From Polaromonas sp. JS666 (lineage in GTDB: Bacteria > Pseudomonadota > Gammaproteobacteria > Burkholderiales > Burkholderiaceae_C), in NCBI RefSeq assembly GCF_900103405.1, contig NZ_FNHX01000005.1, forward strand, positions 250,845 through 314,844: a stretch of 64,000 bases of DNA, written 5' to 3'. This document shows, in pieces, positions 1 through 9,268 of this stretch; within the stretch, counting starts at the first letter, position 1, and each line of letters opens with the position of its first letter. A program made the translations under genes and the position numbers. Below the pieces are notes generated by a model that saw nothing but the letters and a program-made list of their open reading frames with translations, did no database searches and was not told the DNA's origin.

Positions 1-888
1 GGTGGTCAGCACGGCCGACAGCGGCAGTGTGCCGCCGGTCAGCCCTTTGGACAGGCAAATGAAGTCCGGCCGTATGCCGGCCTGCTGGTGGGCAAACATC
101 GTGCCGGTGCGGCCGAAGCCGGTGGCGATCTCGTCGGCGATCAGATGCACCTCGTAGCGGTCGCACAGCGCGCGCGCTTCCCGCAGGTAGGCGGCGTCGT
201 GCATGGCCATGCCGGCGGCGCACTGCACCAGGGGCTCGACGATGAGCGCGGCGGTTTCCGCGTGGTGCTGCTCCAGCCAGGCCTGCAGGCCCGCGGCGGC
301 GCGGCGCGCCGTGTCCGCCGGGCTTTCGCCGGCCTGGGCGCCGCGCGCGTCGGGGCTGGGCACGGTGGCAGCCAGCCGCACCAGCGGCGCATAGGCTTCG
401 CGAAAGAGTGCGATGTCGGTCACGGCTAGCGCGCCCACGGTTTCACCGTGGTAGCCGCCGGCCAGGCCTATGAAGCGGCTTTTTTCGGGCCGGCCGCTGT
501 TGCGCCAGTAATGCGCGCTCATCTTGAGCGCAATCTCGGTGGCGCTGGCGCCATCGCTGCCGTAAAAAGCATGGCCCAGGCCGGTCAGCGCGCCCAGGCG
601 TTCCGAGAGTTCCACCACCGGCGCGTGCGTGAAGCCGGCCAGCATCACGTGGTCCAGCGTGTCGAGCTGATCCCGCAGCGCCGCCTTGATATGCGGATGG
701 CCGTGGCCGAACAGGTTGACCCACCAGGAACTGACGCCGTCCAGGTAGCGCCTGCCTTCAAAGTCGTAAAGCCACACGCCTTCGGCGCGCGCGATGGGCA
801 CGGGCGGCTGGGCCTCATGCAGCTTCATCTGCGTGCACGGGTGCCACACATGGCGCAGGCTGCGCCGGATCATCGCTGCGTTGTCCAT
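1..888 (-). CDS. bioA: Adenosylmethionine-8-amino-7-oxononanoate aminotransferase, partial
   Basis: PLP-dependent class III aminotransferase of biotin synthesis: transfers an amino group from S-adenosylmethionine to 7-keto-8-aminopelargonate. The frame is open from ATG at 888 to the window edge (296 codons), so the C-terminal third is missing. Family motifs seen are WHPCTQMK near residue 15, SSWWVNLFGHGHP, the PLP-phosphate region YGSDGASATEIALK, GYHGETVGAL, the Asp motif LIADEIATGFGRTG, and the PLP-lysine motif SKGLTGG just before the edge. It lies 41 nt downstream of panD on the same strand, so the two may be co-transcribed. The identification is firm; only the 3' end is unseen. Confidence 0.95.
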   Translation of the reverse strand, partial: MDNAAMIRRSLRHVWHPCTQMKLHEAQPPVPIARAEGVWLYDFEGRRYLDGVSSWWVNLFGHGHPHIKAALRDQLDTLDHVMLAGFTHAPVVELSERLGALTGLGHAFYGSDGASATEIALKMSAHYWRNSGRPEKSRFIGLAGGYHGETVGALAVTDIALFREAYAPLVRLAATVPSPDARGAQAGESPADTARRAAAGLQAWLEQHHAETAALIVEPLVQCAAGMAMHDAAYLREARALCDRYEVHLIADEIATGFGRTGTMFAHQQAGIRPDFICLSKGLTGGTLPLSAVLTT

Positions 889-929
889 GGGGCCTTGTGT
901 GAAGGAGGCGGGGAAAGACCCGAAGCGGC

Positions 930-1310
930 TCAGGGCTGCTGCACCGGGATGGTGGAGCGCTCTTCCTTGATGCGGTTGTCAGGGTTCACAAACACCAGCT
1001 TGGGGCTGAAGCCCGCAACGTGCTCTTCATGCACCTGCGCGAAGGCGGCGATGATGACCAGGTCGCCCACGGCGGCGCGGCGCGCGGCCGAGCCGTTGAC
1101 CGAGATGATGCGGCTGCCGCGTTCGGCGCGTATCGCATAGGTGATGAAGCGTTCGCCGTTGTTGATGTTCCAGATGTGCACCTGCTCGTTCTCGGCCAGG
1201 TTGGCGGCGTCCAGCAGGTCTTCGTCGATGGCGCAGGAGCCCTCGTAGTTGAGTTCGCAATGCGTCACCGCGGCGCGGTGGATTTTCGATTTGAGCAGGG
1301 TTCTGAACAT
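930..1310 (-). CDS. panD: Aspartate 1-decarboxylase
   Basis: Pyruvoyl enzyme that makes beta-alanine from aspartate for pantothenate and CoA. The protein has 126 residues, normal for PanD. The self-cleavage site is visible as YEGSCAID with Gly24-Ser25, where Ser25 becomes the pyruvoyl group. Lys9 and the [11 protein letters not shown] and NGSAARRA segments are conserved family features. It starts with ATG at 1310 and is divergent from nadC across about 160 nt, which must hold both promoters. bioA follows on the same strand. Confidence 0.96.
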   Translation of the reverse strand: MFRTLLKSKIHRAAVTHCELNYEGSCAIDEDLLDAANLAENEQVHIWNINNGERFITYAIRAERGSRIISVNGSAARRAAVGDLVIIAAFAQVHEEHVAGFSPKLVFVNPDNRIKEERSTIPVQQP

Positions 1311-1473
1311 GGTGGTGGGCGTGGATCAAAATAGGGGCAAGGGGAGCGCCATTGTGAGTGGGCGCTTCGCGGCGTTCAGGCACCTGGCCGGCCGCTGTAA
1401 CATTCGCGACAGTTTTACGCTCTATTTAATAGTTTAGTGCACGGTATGGTGCCCATCCTTTCTTAGATTGCTC

Positions 1474-2343
1474 ATGAAAAAGTCATTTAATTTCTCCAGT
1501 CAGGCACTGGCCGACTTGGCCCAGGCCGACGCCGCGCGCGCGCTCGCCGAGGACATAGGCGCCGGCGACCTGACGGCCGGCCTGATCGATGCGGCCCGCC
1601 AGGCGCGGGCCCAGGTGCTGGCGCGCGAAAGCGCCGTCGTCTGCGGCAGTGCCTGGGTGGAGGCCACGGTGCGGCAGCTCGACCCGCAGGCCCAGCTGCT
1701 CTGGCATGTGAAGGACGGCGAGCGCTGCGAAGCCGGCCAGGTGGTGTTCGAGGTGCGCGGACTGGCTCGCGCCCTGCTGTCGGCAGAACGCACGGCGCTC
1801 AATTTTCTGCAGCTGCTCAGCGCCGTGGCGACCAAGACGGCGGTTTATGTCGACATCGTGAAGGGCACGCGCGCGCAGATCGTCGACACGCGCAAGACCC
1901 TGCCCGGCCTGCGGCTCGCGCAAAAATATGCCGTCGTCACCGGCGGTGGCACCAACCACCGGGTCGGTTTGTACGACGCGGTGCTGATCAAGGAAAACCA
2001 CATCGCGGCGGCCGGCGGCATCGCGCAGGTGCTGGCGCGCGCAGCCGAAGTTGCCGCGCAGGCCGATTTTGTACAGATTGAAGTCGAGAACCTGGGTGAG
2101 CTGGCCCAGGCCCTGGATGCCGGCGCGCGCATGATCTTGCTGGACAACATGAGCCTGCCTGACTTGAAAGAGGCCGTGCGCATCAACGCCGGGCGCGCCG
2201 TGCTGGAGATTTCCGGCGGCGTCACCCTGGACGGCCTGCGCACCCTGGCCGAAACCGGCGTGGACCGCATCTCCATAGGCACCCTGACCAAGGACGTGCG
2301 GGCAATTGATTTTTCGATGCGCTTTGATGCGCAGGCGGTGTGA
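1474..2343 (+). CDS. nadC: Nicotinate-nucleotide pyrophosphorylase (carboxylating)
   Basis: Quinolinate phosphoribosyltransferase: converts quinolinate and PRPP to nicotinate mononucleotide, CO2 and PPi in de novo NAD synthesis. The product has 289 residues from ATG at 1474; a TTG six bases upstream is a less likely start. Motifs seen are EDIGAGDLT near the N-terminus, the [15 protein letters not shown] helix, [38 protein letters not shown] and the C-terminal EISGGVT / GVDRISIG phosphate-binding strands. It is followed without a gap by nadA, consistent with an NAD operon; nadB is separate at 7.6-9.3 kb. Confidence 0.96.
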   Translation: MKKSFNFSSQALADLAQADAARALAEDIGAGDLTAGLIDAARQARAQVLARESAVVCGSAWVEATVRQLDPQAQLLWHVKDGERCEAGQVVFEVRGLARALLSAERTALNFLQLLSAVATKTAVYVDIVKGTRAQIVDTRKTLPGLRLAQKYAVVTGGGTNHRVGLYDAVLIKENHIAAAGGIAQVLARAAEVAAQADFVQIEVENLGELAQALDAGARMILLDNMSLPDLKEAVRINAGRAVLEISGGVTLDGLRTLAETGVDRISIGTLTKDVRAIDFSMRFDAQAV

Positions 2344-2345
2344 AC

Positions 2346-3461
2346 ATGCAAACAGCCGTGCCGATTCGCGTCGACTACGAGCAGCCCGAGGCGGCCGGCG
2401 CCTGCAGCACGCACCAGGCCTGGGCTCGCGTGCCGGCCGAGCCCACGCAGGCCGAACGCACGGCGCTCAAAACCCGCATCCGCGAACTGCTCAAGGCGCG
2501 CAACGCCGTCATGGTCTCGCACTATTACGTGCATCCCGATTTGCAGGACCTGGCCGAAGAAACCGGCGGCCTGGTGTCGGACTCGCTGGAGATGGCGCGT
2601 TTCGGCCGCGACCATGCGGCGCAGACCCTGGTGGTTTCCGGCGTGCGATTCATGGGCGAGACGGCGAAAATCCTGTCGCCCGAAAAGCGCGTGCTCATGC
2701 CCGACCTGGACGCAACCTGTTCGCTGGACCTGGGCTGCCCGGCCGCTGAATTCAGCGCCTTCTGTGATGCCCACCCGGACCGCACGGTCGTGGTCTACGC
2801 CAACACCAGCGCGGCCGTGAAGGCGCGCGCCGACTGGCTGGTGACCTCCAGCTGCGCGCTCGACATCGTGCGCGCGCTCAAAGAGCGCGGCCAGAAGATC
2901 CTCTGGGCGCCCGACCGCCACCTGGGCGGCTACATCCAGCGCGAGACCGGCGCCGACATGGTGTTCTGGAATGGCGCCTGCATCGTGCACGACGAGTTCA
3001 AGGCCTTTGAGCTGCAGGCCCTGAAAGCCGAACACCCCGGTGCCAAAGTGTTGGTGCACCCCGAGTCGCCCGCCGACGTGGTCGTGCTGGCCGATGCCGT
3101 GGGCTCCACCTCGGGCATCCTCAAGGCGGCGCGCGAGATGGATGCCAAAGAATTTATCGTCGCCACCGACAACGGCATGATGCACAAGCTGCGCACGCTG
3201 AACCCCGGCAAAGTCTTTATCGAGGCGCCTACCGCCGGCAACAGCGCCACCTGCAAGAGTTGCGCCCACTGCCCCTGGATGGCCATGAACGGCCTGGCCG
3301 GACTGGCGCAGGTGCTGGAAACCGGAACGAACGAAATCAAGGTCGATGCGGCGCTGGGCCAACGCGCGCGTTTGCCGATAGACCGCATGCTGGCCTTCAC
3401 CGAAGCCTTGAAGGCGGGGCGGCCTGTCACGGGCCTGGTGCCTAACATAGGCGCGGCCTGA
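2346..3461 (+). CDS. nadA: Quinolinate synthase
   Basis: Fe-S enzyme that condenses iminoaspartate (from NadB) with dihydroxyacetone phosphate to quinolinate. It has 371 residues from ATG at 2346. A GTG at 2340, overlapping the nadC stop, is an alternative start. The three cysteine sites that ligate the 4Fe-4S cluster in this family are seen in [23 protein letters not shown] and [12 protein letters not shown]. Substrate-binding elements [34 protein letters not shown] and [10 protein letters not shown] are present. It sits directly behind nadC and 14 nt before pabBC. Confidence 0.96.
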   Translation: MQTAVPIRVDYEQPEAAGACSTHQAWARVPAEPTQAERTALKTRIRELLKARNAVMVSHYYVHPDLQDLAEETGGLVSDSLEMARFGRDHAAQTLVVSGVRFMGETAKILSPEKRVLMPDLDATCSLDLGCPAAEFSAFCDAHPDRTVVVYANTSAAVKARADWLVTSSCALDIVRALKERGQKILWAPDRHLGGYIQRETGADMVFWNGACIVHDEFKAFELQALKAEHPGAKVLVHPESPADVVVLADAVGSTSGILKAAREMDAKEFIVATDNGMMHKLRTLNPGKVFIEAPTAGNSATCKSCAHCPWMAMNGLAGLAQVLETGTNEIKVDAALGQRARLPIDRMLAFTEALKAGRPVTGLVPNIGAA

Positions 3462-3475
3462 CGGGCGCCCAGCAC

Positions 3476-5236
3476 GTGGCGGACACGGTTTCAGCGCTCA
3501 TCGATTTCACCGACCCCTACCAGCCCGAGGGGCCGCGTTTGCGCCAGGCCTTTGGCGTACCCCGCGAAGTGCTGGTGGCGCGGCGGCCCGAAGAGGTGCG
3601 CGCGGTGCTGGATGCCGCGCAGGCCTCGGCAGGGCAAGGCGCCTGGTGCGTGGGTTACCTGCGTTATGAAGCCGCTCCCGCTTTTGATGCCGCGCTGGCA
3701 GTGCACCCGGCTGATGGGCCCCTGGCCTGGTTTGCCGTGCATGATGCGCCGCTGCCCTGGCCTGATCCGGTACAAGAAGCGTCGCCGCAGCTTCAGTGGC
3801 AGGAAGCGATGACGCGCCCCGCGTTTGAGGCCGCCCTGGCCGAATTGCAGCGCGCGATTGCCGATGGCGAGTACTACCAGGTCAATTTCACGGCGCAGAT
3901 GCGGGCTGCGCTGGGCGGCGATTCGCACAGCGTCCTGGCGCTGTTCCAGGCCCTGCGGCGCGCCCAGCCGGGCGGCTATGCGGCTTTTCTGGACACGGGC
4001 GAAGAGCAACTGCTGTCGGTCTCGCCCGAGCTGTTTTTCGACTGGCGCGAAGAAAAGCTGCTGACGCGGCCCATGAAAGGCACGGCGCCGCGCGGCGTGA
4101 ATCCAGAAGACGATGCCGCGCAAGCCGAGGCCCTGCGCAATTCGGCCAAGGAGCGCGCCGAAAACGTGATGATCGTGGACCTGCTGCGCAACGACCTGTC
4201 ACGCATCGCCCAACCCTTTAGCGTGCGCGTGCCGCGCCTGTTCCACACCGAGGCCCTGCCTGCGGTCTGGCAGATGACCTCGGACGTCGAGGCGCGCACG
4301 CGGGCCGGCTGCAGCCTGGCCGATGTGTTTGCCGCGCTGTTTCCCTGCGGCTCCATCACCGGCGCGCCCAAGGTGCGGGCCATGCGGGCGATTCGCGCGC
4401 TGGAGCCGGAGCCGCGCGGTGTGTATTGCGGGGCCATGGGTGTGCTGCGGCCCGGCGGCGCGGCGACTTTTAATGTGCCGATACGCACCGTGACCTTGCG
4501 CGGCAACGCGGCGCGCTGCGGCATCGGCAGCGGCATCACCTCGGGCGCGACGGCCGATGGCGAGTGGCGTGAGTGGGGCCTCAAGCAGGCCTTTGTGCAA
4601 CGCGCCAGCGCGCCCTTCGAGTTGCTGGAAACGCTGGGTCTGGCAGACGGCCAATTACGCGACGCCGATGCCCACCTGGCGCGCATGGCCCAAGCCGCGC
4701 AGCATTTTGGTTACCCGTGGGATGCACGGCATGTGCAGGGCGCATTGCAGTCAGTAGCCGATGCACACACCCAGGGCCCGTGGCGGGTCCGTTTGTTGCT
4801 GGACGTACTGGGTCGTGCGTGCGCCGAGGCCTATGCCTTGCCGGCTTCACTTGCGCGTGTGCGCTTGCAACTGGCAAATCGTCCGTTGGATGAAGCACAC
4901 GGCGAATTCGTCCGCTGCAAGACCACCCGGCGCGCCCATTACGACGCCTTCACACCCGAACAGCCCGATGTGTTCGACACGCTGCTCTGGAACGCCGACG
5001 GCGAACTGACGGAATGCACGCGCGGCAATGTGGCTTTTCTGCTGGACGGCCGCTGGGTCACGCCGCCGCTGCGCTGCGGCTTGCTGGCCGGTGTGGGGCG
5101 CGCCCGTGCGTTGCAGGACGGTCACATTCAGGAAGAAGCCGTGGTGCGTGTGGAGGACCTGCCGCGCGTGGAGGCGCTGGCTTTTGTTAACAGCCTGCGG
5201 GGCTGGATACCGGCGGATCTGGAGCAGCTTGCCTAG
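3476..5236 (+). CDS. pabB: Aminodeoxychorismate synthase component I fused to 4-amino-4-deoxychorismate lyase (PabB-PabC)
   Basis: A 586-residue fusion that should carry out both late steps to p-aminobenzoate for folate. Residues about 1-375 are a chorismate-binding PabB domain: GEYYQVNFTAQM, PMKGTAPRG, ENVMIVDLLRNDLSRIA, PCGSITGAPK and GIGSGITSGA are typical. Residues about 380-586 are a class IV aminotransferase-fold PabC domain with the PLP lysine in VRCKTTRRAHYD and the ECTRGNVAFL cofactor loop. The start used is GTG at 3476, right after nadA; no strong Shine-Dalgarno site is seen. The fusion is known in proteobacteria. A glutaminase partner (PabA) is not in the window. Confidence 0.93.
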   Translation: MADTVSALIDFTDPYQPEGPRLRQAFGVPREVLVARRPEEVRAVLDAAQASAGQGAWCVGYLRYEAAPAFDAALAVHPADGPLAWFAVHDAPLPWPDPVQEASPQLQWQEAMTRPAFEAALAELQRAIADGEYYQVNFTAQMRAALGGDSHSVLALFQALRRAQPGGYAAFLDTGEEQLLSVSPELFFDWREEKLLTRPMKGTAPRGVNPEDDAAQAEALRNSAKERAENVMIVDLLRNDLSRIAQPFSVRVPRLFHTEALPAVWQMTSDVEARTRAGCSLADVFAALFPCGSITGAPKVRAMRAIRALEPEPRGVYCGAMGVLRPGGAATFNVPIRTVTLRGNAARCGIGSGITSGATADGEWREWGLKQAFVQRASAPFELLETLGLADGQLRDADAHLARMAQAAQHFGYPWDARHVQGALQSVADAHTQGPWRVRLLLDVLGRACAEAYALPASLARVRLQLANRPLDEAHGEFVRCKTTRRAHYDAFTPEQPDVFDTLLWNADGELTECTRGNVAFLLDGRWVTPPLRCGLLAGVGRARALQDGHIQEEAVVRVEDLPRVEALAFVNSLRGWIPADLEQLA

Positions 5237-5325
5237 GTAAAGGTAAAGCCCCCAGGGTTTGGCAATCGCCAGGACGAGGAGACAATGTGCCACGATGGCG
5301 TGAACATTGGATTGAGAGGTAAGCC

Positions 5326-6930
5326 GTGCTGGAAGAACTGAAAATCTTGTTGAGCGGGGAACCCCCCGCAGGGCCTCAGGAAGTAGCCGCCAAAAGGCAA
5401 GGCGACCAACACCTGAACCTGGGCCAATTTGACGAGGCCGTTGCGTGCTACCAGCAGGCGGTGTCGCTCAACCCGCGTTTTGCCGCTGCCTATGTCGGCC
5501 TGGGATTTTCTTTGGTTGAACAGCAGAAGTTCGCGGAAGCTGCCGTGGCACTCGAACGTGCCCTGGCGATAGACACTTCGCTTGCCGACGCGCATTATCT
5601 GCTGGGCAAGGCGGCAAAGGCTCTTGACGACCACCCTGAATCAGTCCGGCATTTCACACAAGCGCTGGCACTCAAGCCGGACTTTGAATTTGCGTATCGC
5701 GATCTCTTCGATCTTTTGCTTGGAGCCGGCAAGACCGAGGACGCCAAAGCCGTCGTCAGGAGAGCCATTCTTGCCCTGCCCAACTCAGCGGAATTCCGCT
5801 TTCTGCTGGGTAACCTGCTGTTCAACCAGCAGGATTTTGCAGGCGCCATTTCCTGCCATGGCAAGGCGGTGGCGCTGGAGCCCACTGCGGTGGTCTCTCA
5901 CAAGATGATGGGCGACGCCTATGGGTATCTTGGCCAACACACAAAGGCCGCCGAGTGTTATGAAAAGGCGATTGCCATAGCCCCCGCCAACGCCGACATC
6001 CATGCAGCCCTTGGCAATGTCATGAGTGCGTCGGGACAAGGCGAGAAAGCCATGGCGTTTTATCGGCGCGCGATTGAGCTCGCGCCTGGACATGTGACCG
6101 CGCATCGACTCCTTGGAAACGCTTTTCTGAAGCGCGGGGATAAAGAAGGTGCGATCGCCTGCTACCGGCGGGTTGTCGAACTACAGCCCGACAGCCCGGT
6201 GACGCATATGGTGGCCGCCCTCTCGGGTGAGCAGCGGGACAGCACGCCCAGCGGCTACGTTGCACAGCTGTTTGATGAGTATGCGCAAACTTTTGACTCG
6301 CATCTGGTTCAAACACTGCATTACGACGCGCCGGAAAAACTGATGGATCTTGTCCGCGAGGTCTCCACGCCGGCGGCGAGGCAATGGTCTGTGCTGGATC
6401 TGGGTTGCGGCACAGGCTTGTCGGGCCTGGCTATTTCCCCTTATGCCAAAGAGCTGGTGGGGGTTGACCTCTCCGCCAACATGCTGGTGAAGGCTGGGGC
6501 GCGGCGCATCTATACCCGGCTTGAGCGCATGGACCTGCTAGCGATGATGAAAGAGGAGGCGGCCTCCAGCTATGACGTGGTGATCTCCACCGATGTGTTT
6601 ATCTATGTCGGAAGGCTGGACGGATTGTTTGGCGAAGCGCAAAGACTGTTGCGCGCCGGCGGATTGTTTGCGTTTTCCGTGGAGTCCCTGGATGCCGTCA
6701 ACGAGGAAGTCAAAGAAGGGCCGGACATGCTGGATGCTCGCGATTTTCGCCTGAACACCACGGGCCGCTACACGCATTCCCGGGCCTATTTGACCCGTAT
6801 CGCTTTGCACAACGGTTTCGAGATGCTGCGCACAAAAGAAGTGATGGTTCGTGTGGAAGGCACCAAGACGGCACCGGGCTATCTGATGTTGTGGCGCCGG
6901 TGCGATGGCGGGGTGCCGCAGCCGGCTTAA
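5326..6930 (+). CDS. TPR-repeat protein with C-terminal SAM methyltransferase domain
   Basis: 534 residues from GTG at 5326, preceded by GAGAGG. Residues about 15-320 are eight or so tetratricopeptide repeats of 34 residues (for example QFDEAVACYQQAVSLNP and QHTKAAECYEKAIAIAP). Residues about 340-520 are a class I methyltransferase: VLDLGCGTGLSGLAI is the SAM-binding motif I near residue 355, with GVDLSANML as motif II and YDVVISTDVFIYVG following. Such TPR-methyltransferases are widespread, but their substrates are mostly unknown; the TPR part suggests a protein partner. It stands alone between pabBC and a decayed nadB fragment on the other strand. Confidence 0.85.
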   Translation: MLEELKILLSGEPPAGPQEVAAKRQGDQHLNLGQFDEAVACYQQAVSLNPRFAAAYVGLGFSLVEQQKFAEAAVALERALAIDTSLADAHYLLGKAAKALDDHPESVRHFTQALALKPDFEFAYRDLFDLLLGAGKTEDAKAVVRRAILALPNSAEFRFLLGNLLFNQQDFAGAISCHGKAVALEPTAVVSHKMMGDAYGYLGQHTKAAECYEKAIAIAPANADIHAALGNVMSASGQGEKAMAFYRRAIELAPGHVTAHRLLGNAFLKRGDKEGAIACYRRVVELQPDSPVTHMVAALSGEQRDSTPSGYVAQLFDEYAQTFDSHLVQTLHYDAPEKLMDLVREVSTPAARQWSVLDLGCGTGLSGLAISPYAKELVGVDLSANMLVKAGARRIYTRLERMDLLAMMKEEAASSYDVVISTDVFIYVGRLDGLFGEAQRLLRAGGLFAFSVESLDAVNEEVKEGPDMLDARDFRLNTTGRYTHSRAYLTRIALHNGFEMLRTKEVMVRVEGTKTAPGYLMLWRRCDGGVPQPA

Positions 6931-6939
6931 GCTGTCTGG

Positions 6940-7203
6940 GTACCAGCACGGTAGGCACGGCAGCAGCCATCTCCGGATAGTCGCGGCTGAAGTGCAGGCC
7001 GCGGCTTTCGTGCCGGCCATGGGCCGAGCGCACGATCAGGTAGGCCATCTGCGTCAGGATCGCGCAGCTCCAGCAGGGCCACGCTTGACGCGGAAGTTGG
7101 CATAAAACTCCTGGATCTCGGTGTCAAGCCAGGCAATGCGGTGCGCCACGCGCGCCGGTTGTTGGGGGGGGCACAATGCGCACGTCATGAATGCTGCCTA
7201 AAG
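6940..7203 (-). pseudogene. Decayed duplicate of the 3' end of nadB
   Basis: About 260 bp read leftward match the last ~85 codons of the intact nadB at 7642-9255. The reverse strand encodes LIVRSAHGRHESRGLHFSRDYP, as in NadB, then VPTVLVP, and upstream EIQEFYANFRV. Frameshifts near 7050-7090 and divergence past 7170 break the frame. The intact copy and this fragment are direct repeats enclosing the tautomerase gene at 7236-7595, which points to an old duplication around that gene. The fragment has no start codon or stop of its own and should be non-functional. Confidence 0.85.
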
Positions 7204-7235
7204 CCAGCTTCAGGTCAGGATGGCCTAAAGCTTTC

Positions 7236-7595
7236 TCAAAGCCGTTCCTTGACGTAGGACGCACGGTCCATGTCCACCATTTCCACGCTCAGCTGCACCA
7301 TCAGGCCCGCCGGCCGCGGCGTCAGGCGGCGCAGCACGCCGGCGATGCGCTCGCCCAGGTCCTTCTTGGCTTCAGGCGTGCGGCCCGAGAGCAGGCGCAA
7401 CTGGGCATGGACAAAAGCGCGTGAGGCCGGCGCGGTGCCGATTTCAACATCGTCCAGTGCGACCAGCCGGGTTTTCAGGTCGGATTCATTCTGTATTTCA
7501 GGGCTGGCGGCAACGGCCTGGTTCAGCGCCTGGAGCACTTCGGCCTTGGGGAAGCCGGTGAGGTTGCTCGAATATTCAACAGTTAAATGAGGCAT
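7236..7595 (-). CDS. 5-carboxymethyl-2-hydroxymuconate isomerase / tautomerase-family protein
   Basis: 119 residues from ATG at 7595 with GGAG a few bases upstream. The initiator is followed by Pro2 (MPHLTVEYSSNL), the catalytic N-terminal proline of the tautomerase superfamily. The sequence pattern (FVHAQLRLLSGRTPEAKKDLGERI) fits the CHMI family, which isomerises 5-carboxymethyl-2-hydroxymuconate in homoprotocatechuate breakdown. No other gene of that pathway is nearby, so the actual substrate is open. It lies 46 nt downstream of nadB and is enclosed by nadB repeats. Confidence 0.82.
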   Translation of the reverse strand: MPHLTVEYSSNLTGFPKAEVLQALNQAVAASPEIQNESDLKTRLVALDDVEIGTAPASRAFVHAQLRLLSGRTPEAKKDLGERIAGVLRRLTPRPAGLMVQLSVEMVDMDRASYVKERL

Positions 7596-7641
7596 GGGGG
7601 ACTCCGGATAGAAGAGTGGCAGGAAAAGAGTGGAGCAAGCA

Positions 7642-9255
7642 TCAGCTTGCGGGCGGCACCAGCACAGTCGGAACAGCCTGTTCCGCGATGCCGGGGTAAT
7701 CGCGGCTGAAGTGCAGGCCGCGGCTTTCATGCCGGCCGTGGGCCGAGCGCACGATCAGGTCGGCCACCTGCACCAGGTTGCGCAGCTCCAGCAGGTCGCG
7801 CGTGACGCGGAAGTTGGCGTAAAACTCCTGGATCTCGGCATCGAGCAGGGCAATGCGGTGCGCAGCGCGCTCCAGCCGCTTGGTGGTGCGCACAATGCCC
7901 ACGTAGTTCCACATAAAGCGGCGCAGCTCGTCCCAGTTGTGCGAGATCACCACGGTTTCGTCGGCGTCGGTAACCTGGCTTTCGTCCCAGGCCGGCAGGT
8001 CCGGTGTTTCGGCGGCGGCCTCGGCCGCTATGGCATTTGCGGCGGCGCGCGCCAGCACCACACATTCGACCAGCGAATTGCTGGCCAGGCGGTTGGCCCC
8101 GTGCAAGCCGGTGCAGGCGGTCTCGCCGACGGCATACAGGCCGGCCACGTCGCTGCGGCCCTGCAGGTCGGTCATCACGCCGCCGCAGGTGTAGTGCGCG
8201 GCCGGCACCACCGGAATCGGCTGGCGCGTGATGTCTATGCCGAGTTCCAGGCAGCGCTGGAGGATGTTGGGGAAATGCTCCCGCAAAAACGCCGGGCTCT
8301 GGTGCGAAATGTCCAGGTAGACGCAATCCAGCCCGTGCTTTTTCATTTCAAAGTCGATGGCACGCGCCACCACGTCGCGCGGCGCGAGTTCGGCGCGTTC
8401 GTCATGCGCCGGCATAAAGCGCCCGCCGCCGGCCGAGGGCGGCAGCAGCAGCTTGCCGCCTTCGCCGCGCACCGCCTCGGTGATCAAAAATGATTTGGCT
8501 TCGGGGTGGTACAGGCAGGTCGGGTGGAACTGGATGAACTCCATATTGCCGACGCGGCAGCCCGCGCGCCAGGCGGCGGCAATGCCGTCGCCGGTGGCGG
8601 TGTCGGGGTTGGTGGAGTAAAGGTAGACCTTGCCCGCGCCGCCAGTCGCCAGGATGGTCTGGCCGGCGCTGAAGGTCAGCACCTGGCCGCTCAGGGTGTC
8701 CAGCACATAGGCGCCGTGGCAGCGCTTGCCGGGCCGTTTGAGTCGCCGGTCGGTGATGAGGTCGACCAGCATGTGGTGCTCGAACAGCGTGATGCCCGGC
8801 GTGGCGCGAACCTTTTCGATCAGCGTGCGCTGCACGGCCGCGCCGGTGGCATCGGCCGCGTGCACGATGCGGCGCTGGCTGTGGCCGCCTTCGCGGGTCA
8901 GATGCAGCTCGCCCGGGTGTTCGCCGTCTTCCGAAAACGCCACGCCCAATTGGCGCAGCCAGGCGATGGCCTCGGGCGCACCTTGCACCACGGCCTGCGT
9001 GGCCGGCAGGTCGCACAGGCCCGCGCCCGCGACCAGGGTGTCCGCCACGTGCTGCGCCAGCGTGTCGCCCTCGGCCAGCACGGCGGCCATGCCGCCCTGC
9101 GCCCAGGCGCTGGAGCCGTCGTTGAGTTCGCGTTTGGTGACCACGGCCACGCGCCGGCCTGGGGCGAGCAATAGCGCCGATGCCAGGCCCGCCAGGCCGC
9201 TGCCTATGATGAGGACGTCAAAGGCGTGCGGCGGCGGGGCCGGCAAACGTGTCAT
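7642..9255 (-). CDS. nadB: L-aspartate oxidase
   Basis: FAD enzyme that oxidises L-aspartate to iminoaspartate, the first step of de novo NAD synthesis; NadA uses the product. It has 537 residues. The N-terminal dinucleotide fold VLIIGSGLAGLASALLLA is clear, as are SSAWAQGGMAAV, the active-site region GHSQRRIVHAADATG, EFIQFHPTCLY, LITEAVRGEGG, HYTCGGVMTD and the flavin-binding GLHGANRLASNSLVE. The C-terminal helical domain ends in SAHGRHESRGLHFSRDYP. It is 13 nt downstream of scpA on the same strand. Confidence 0.96.
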   Translation of the reverse strand: MTRLPAPPPHAFDVLIIGSGLAGLASALLLAPGRRVAVVTKRELNDGSSAWAQGGMAAVLAEGDTLAQHVADTLVAGAGLCDLPATQAVVQGAPEAIAWLRQLGVAFSEDGEHPGELHLTREGGHSQRRIVHAADATGAAVQRTLIEKVRATPGITLFEHHMLVDLITDRRLKRPGKRCHGAYVLDTLSGQVLTFSAGQTILATGGAGKVYLYSTNPDTATGDGIAAAWRAGCRVGNMEFIQFHPTCLYHPEAKSFLITEAVRGEGGKLLLPPSAGGGRFMPAHDERAELAPRDVVARAIDFEMKKHGLDCVYLDISHQSPAFLREHFPNILQRCLELGIDITRQPIPVVPAAHYTCGGVMTDLQGRSDVAGLYAVGETACTGLHGANRLASNSLVECVVLARAAANAIAAEAAAETPDLPAWDESQVTDADETVVISHNWDELRRFMWNYVGIVRTTKRLERAAHRIALLDAEIQEFYANFRVTRDLLELRNLVQVADLIVRSAHGRHESRGLHFSRDYPGIAEQAVPTVLVPPAS

Positions 9256-9268
9256 GAAAAGGGAGGGG

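Noticed and set aside
1845..3362. Long antisense frame over nadC and nadA
   Set aside because: Shadow of the two real genes; no family features.
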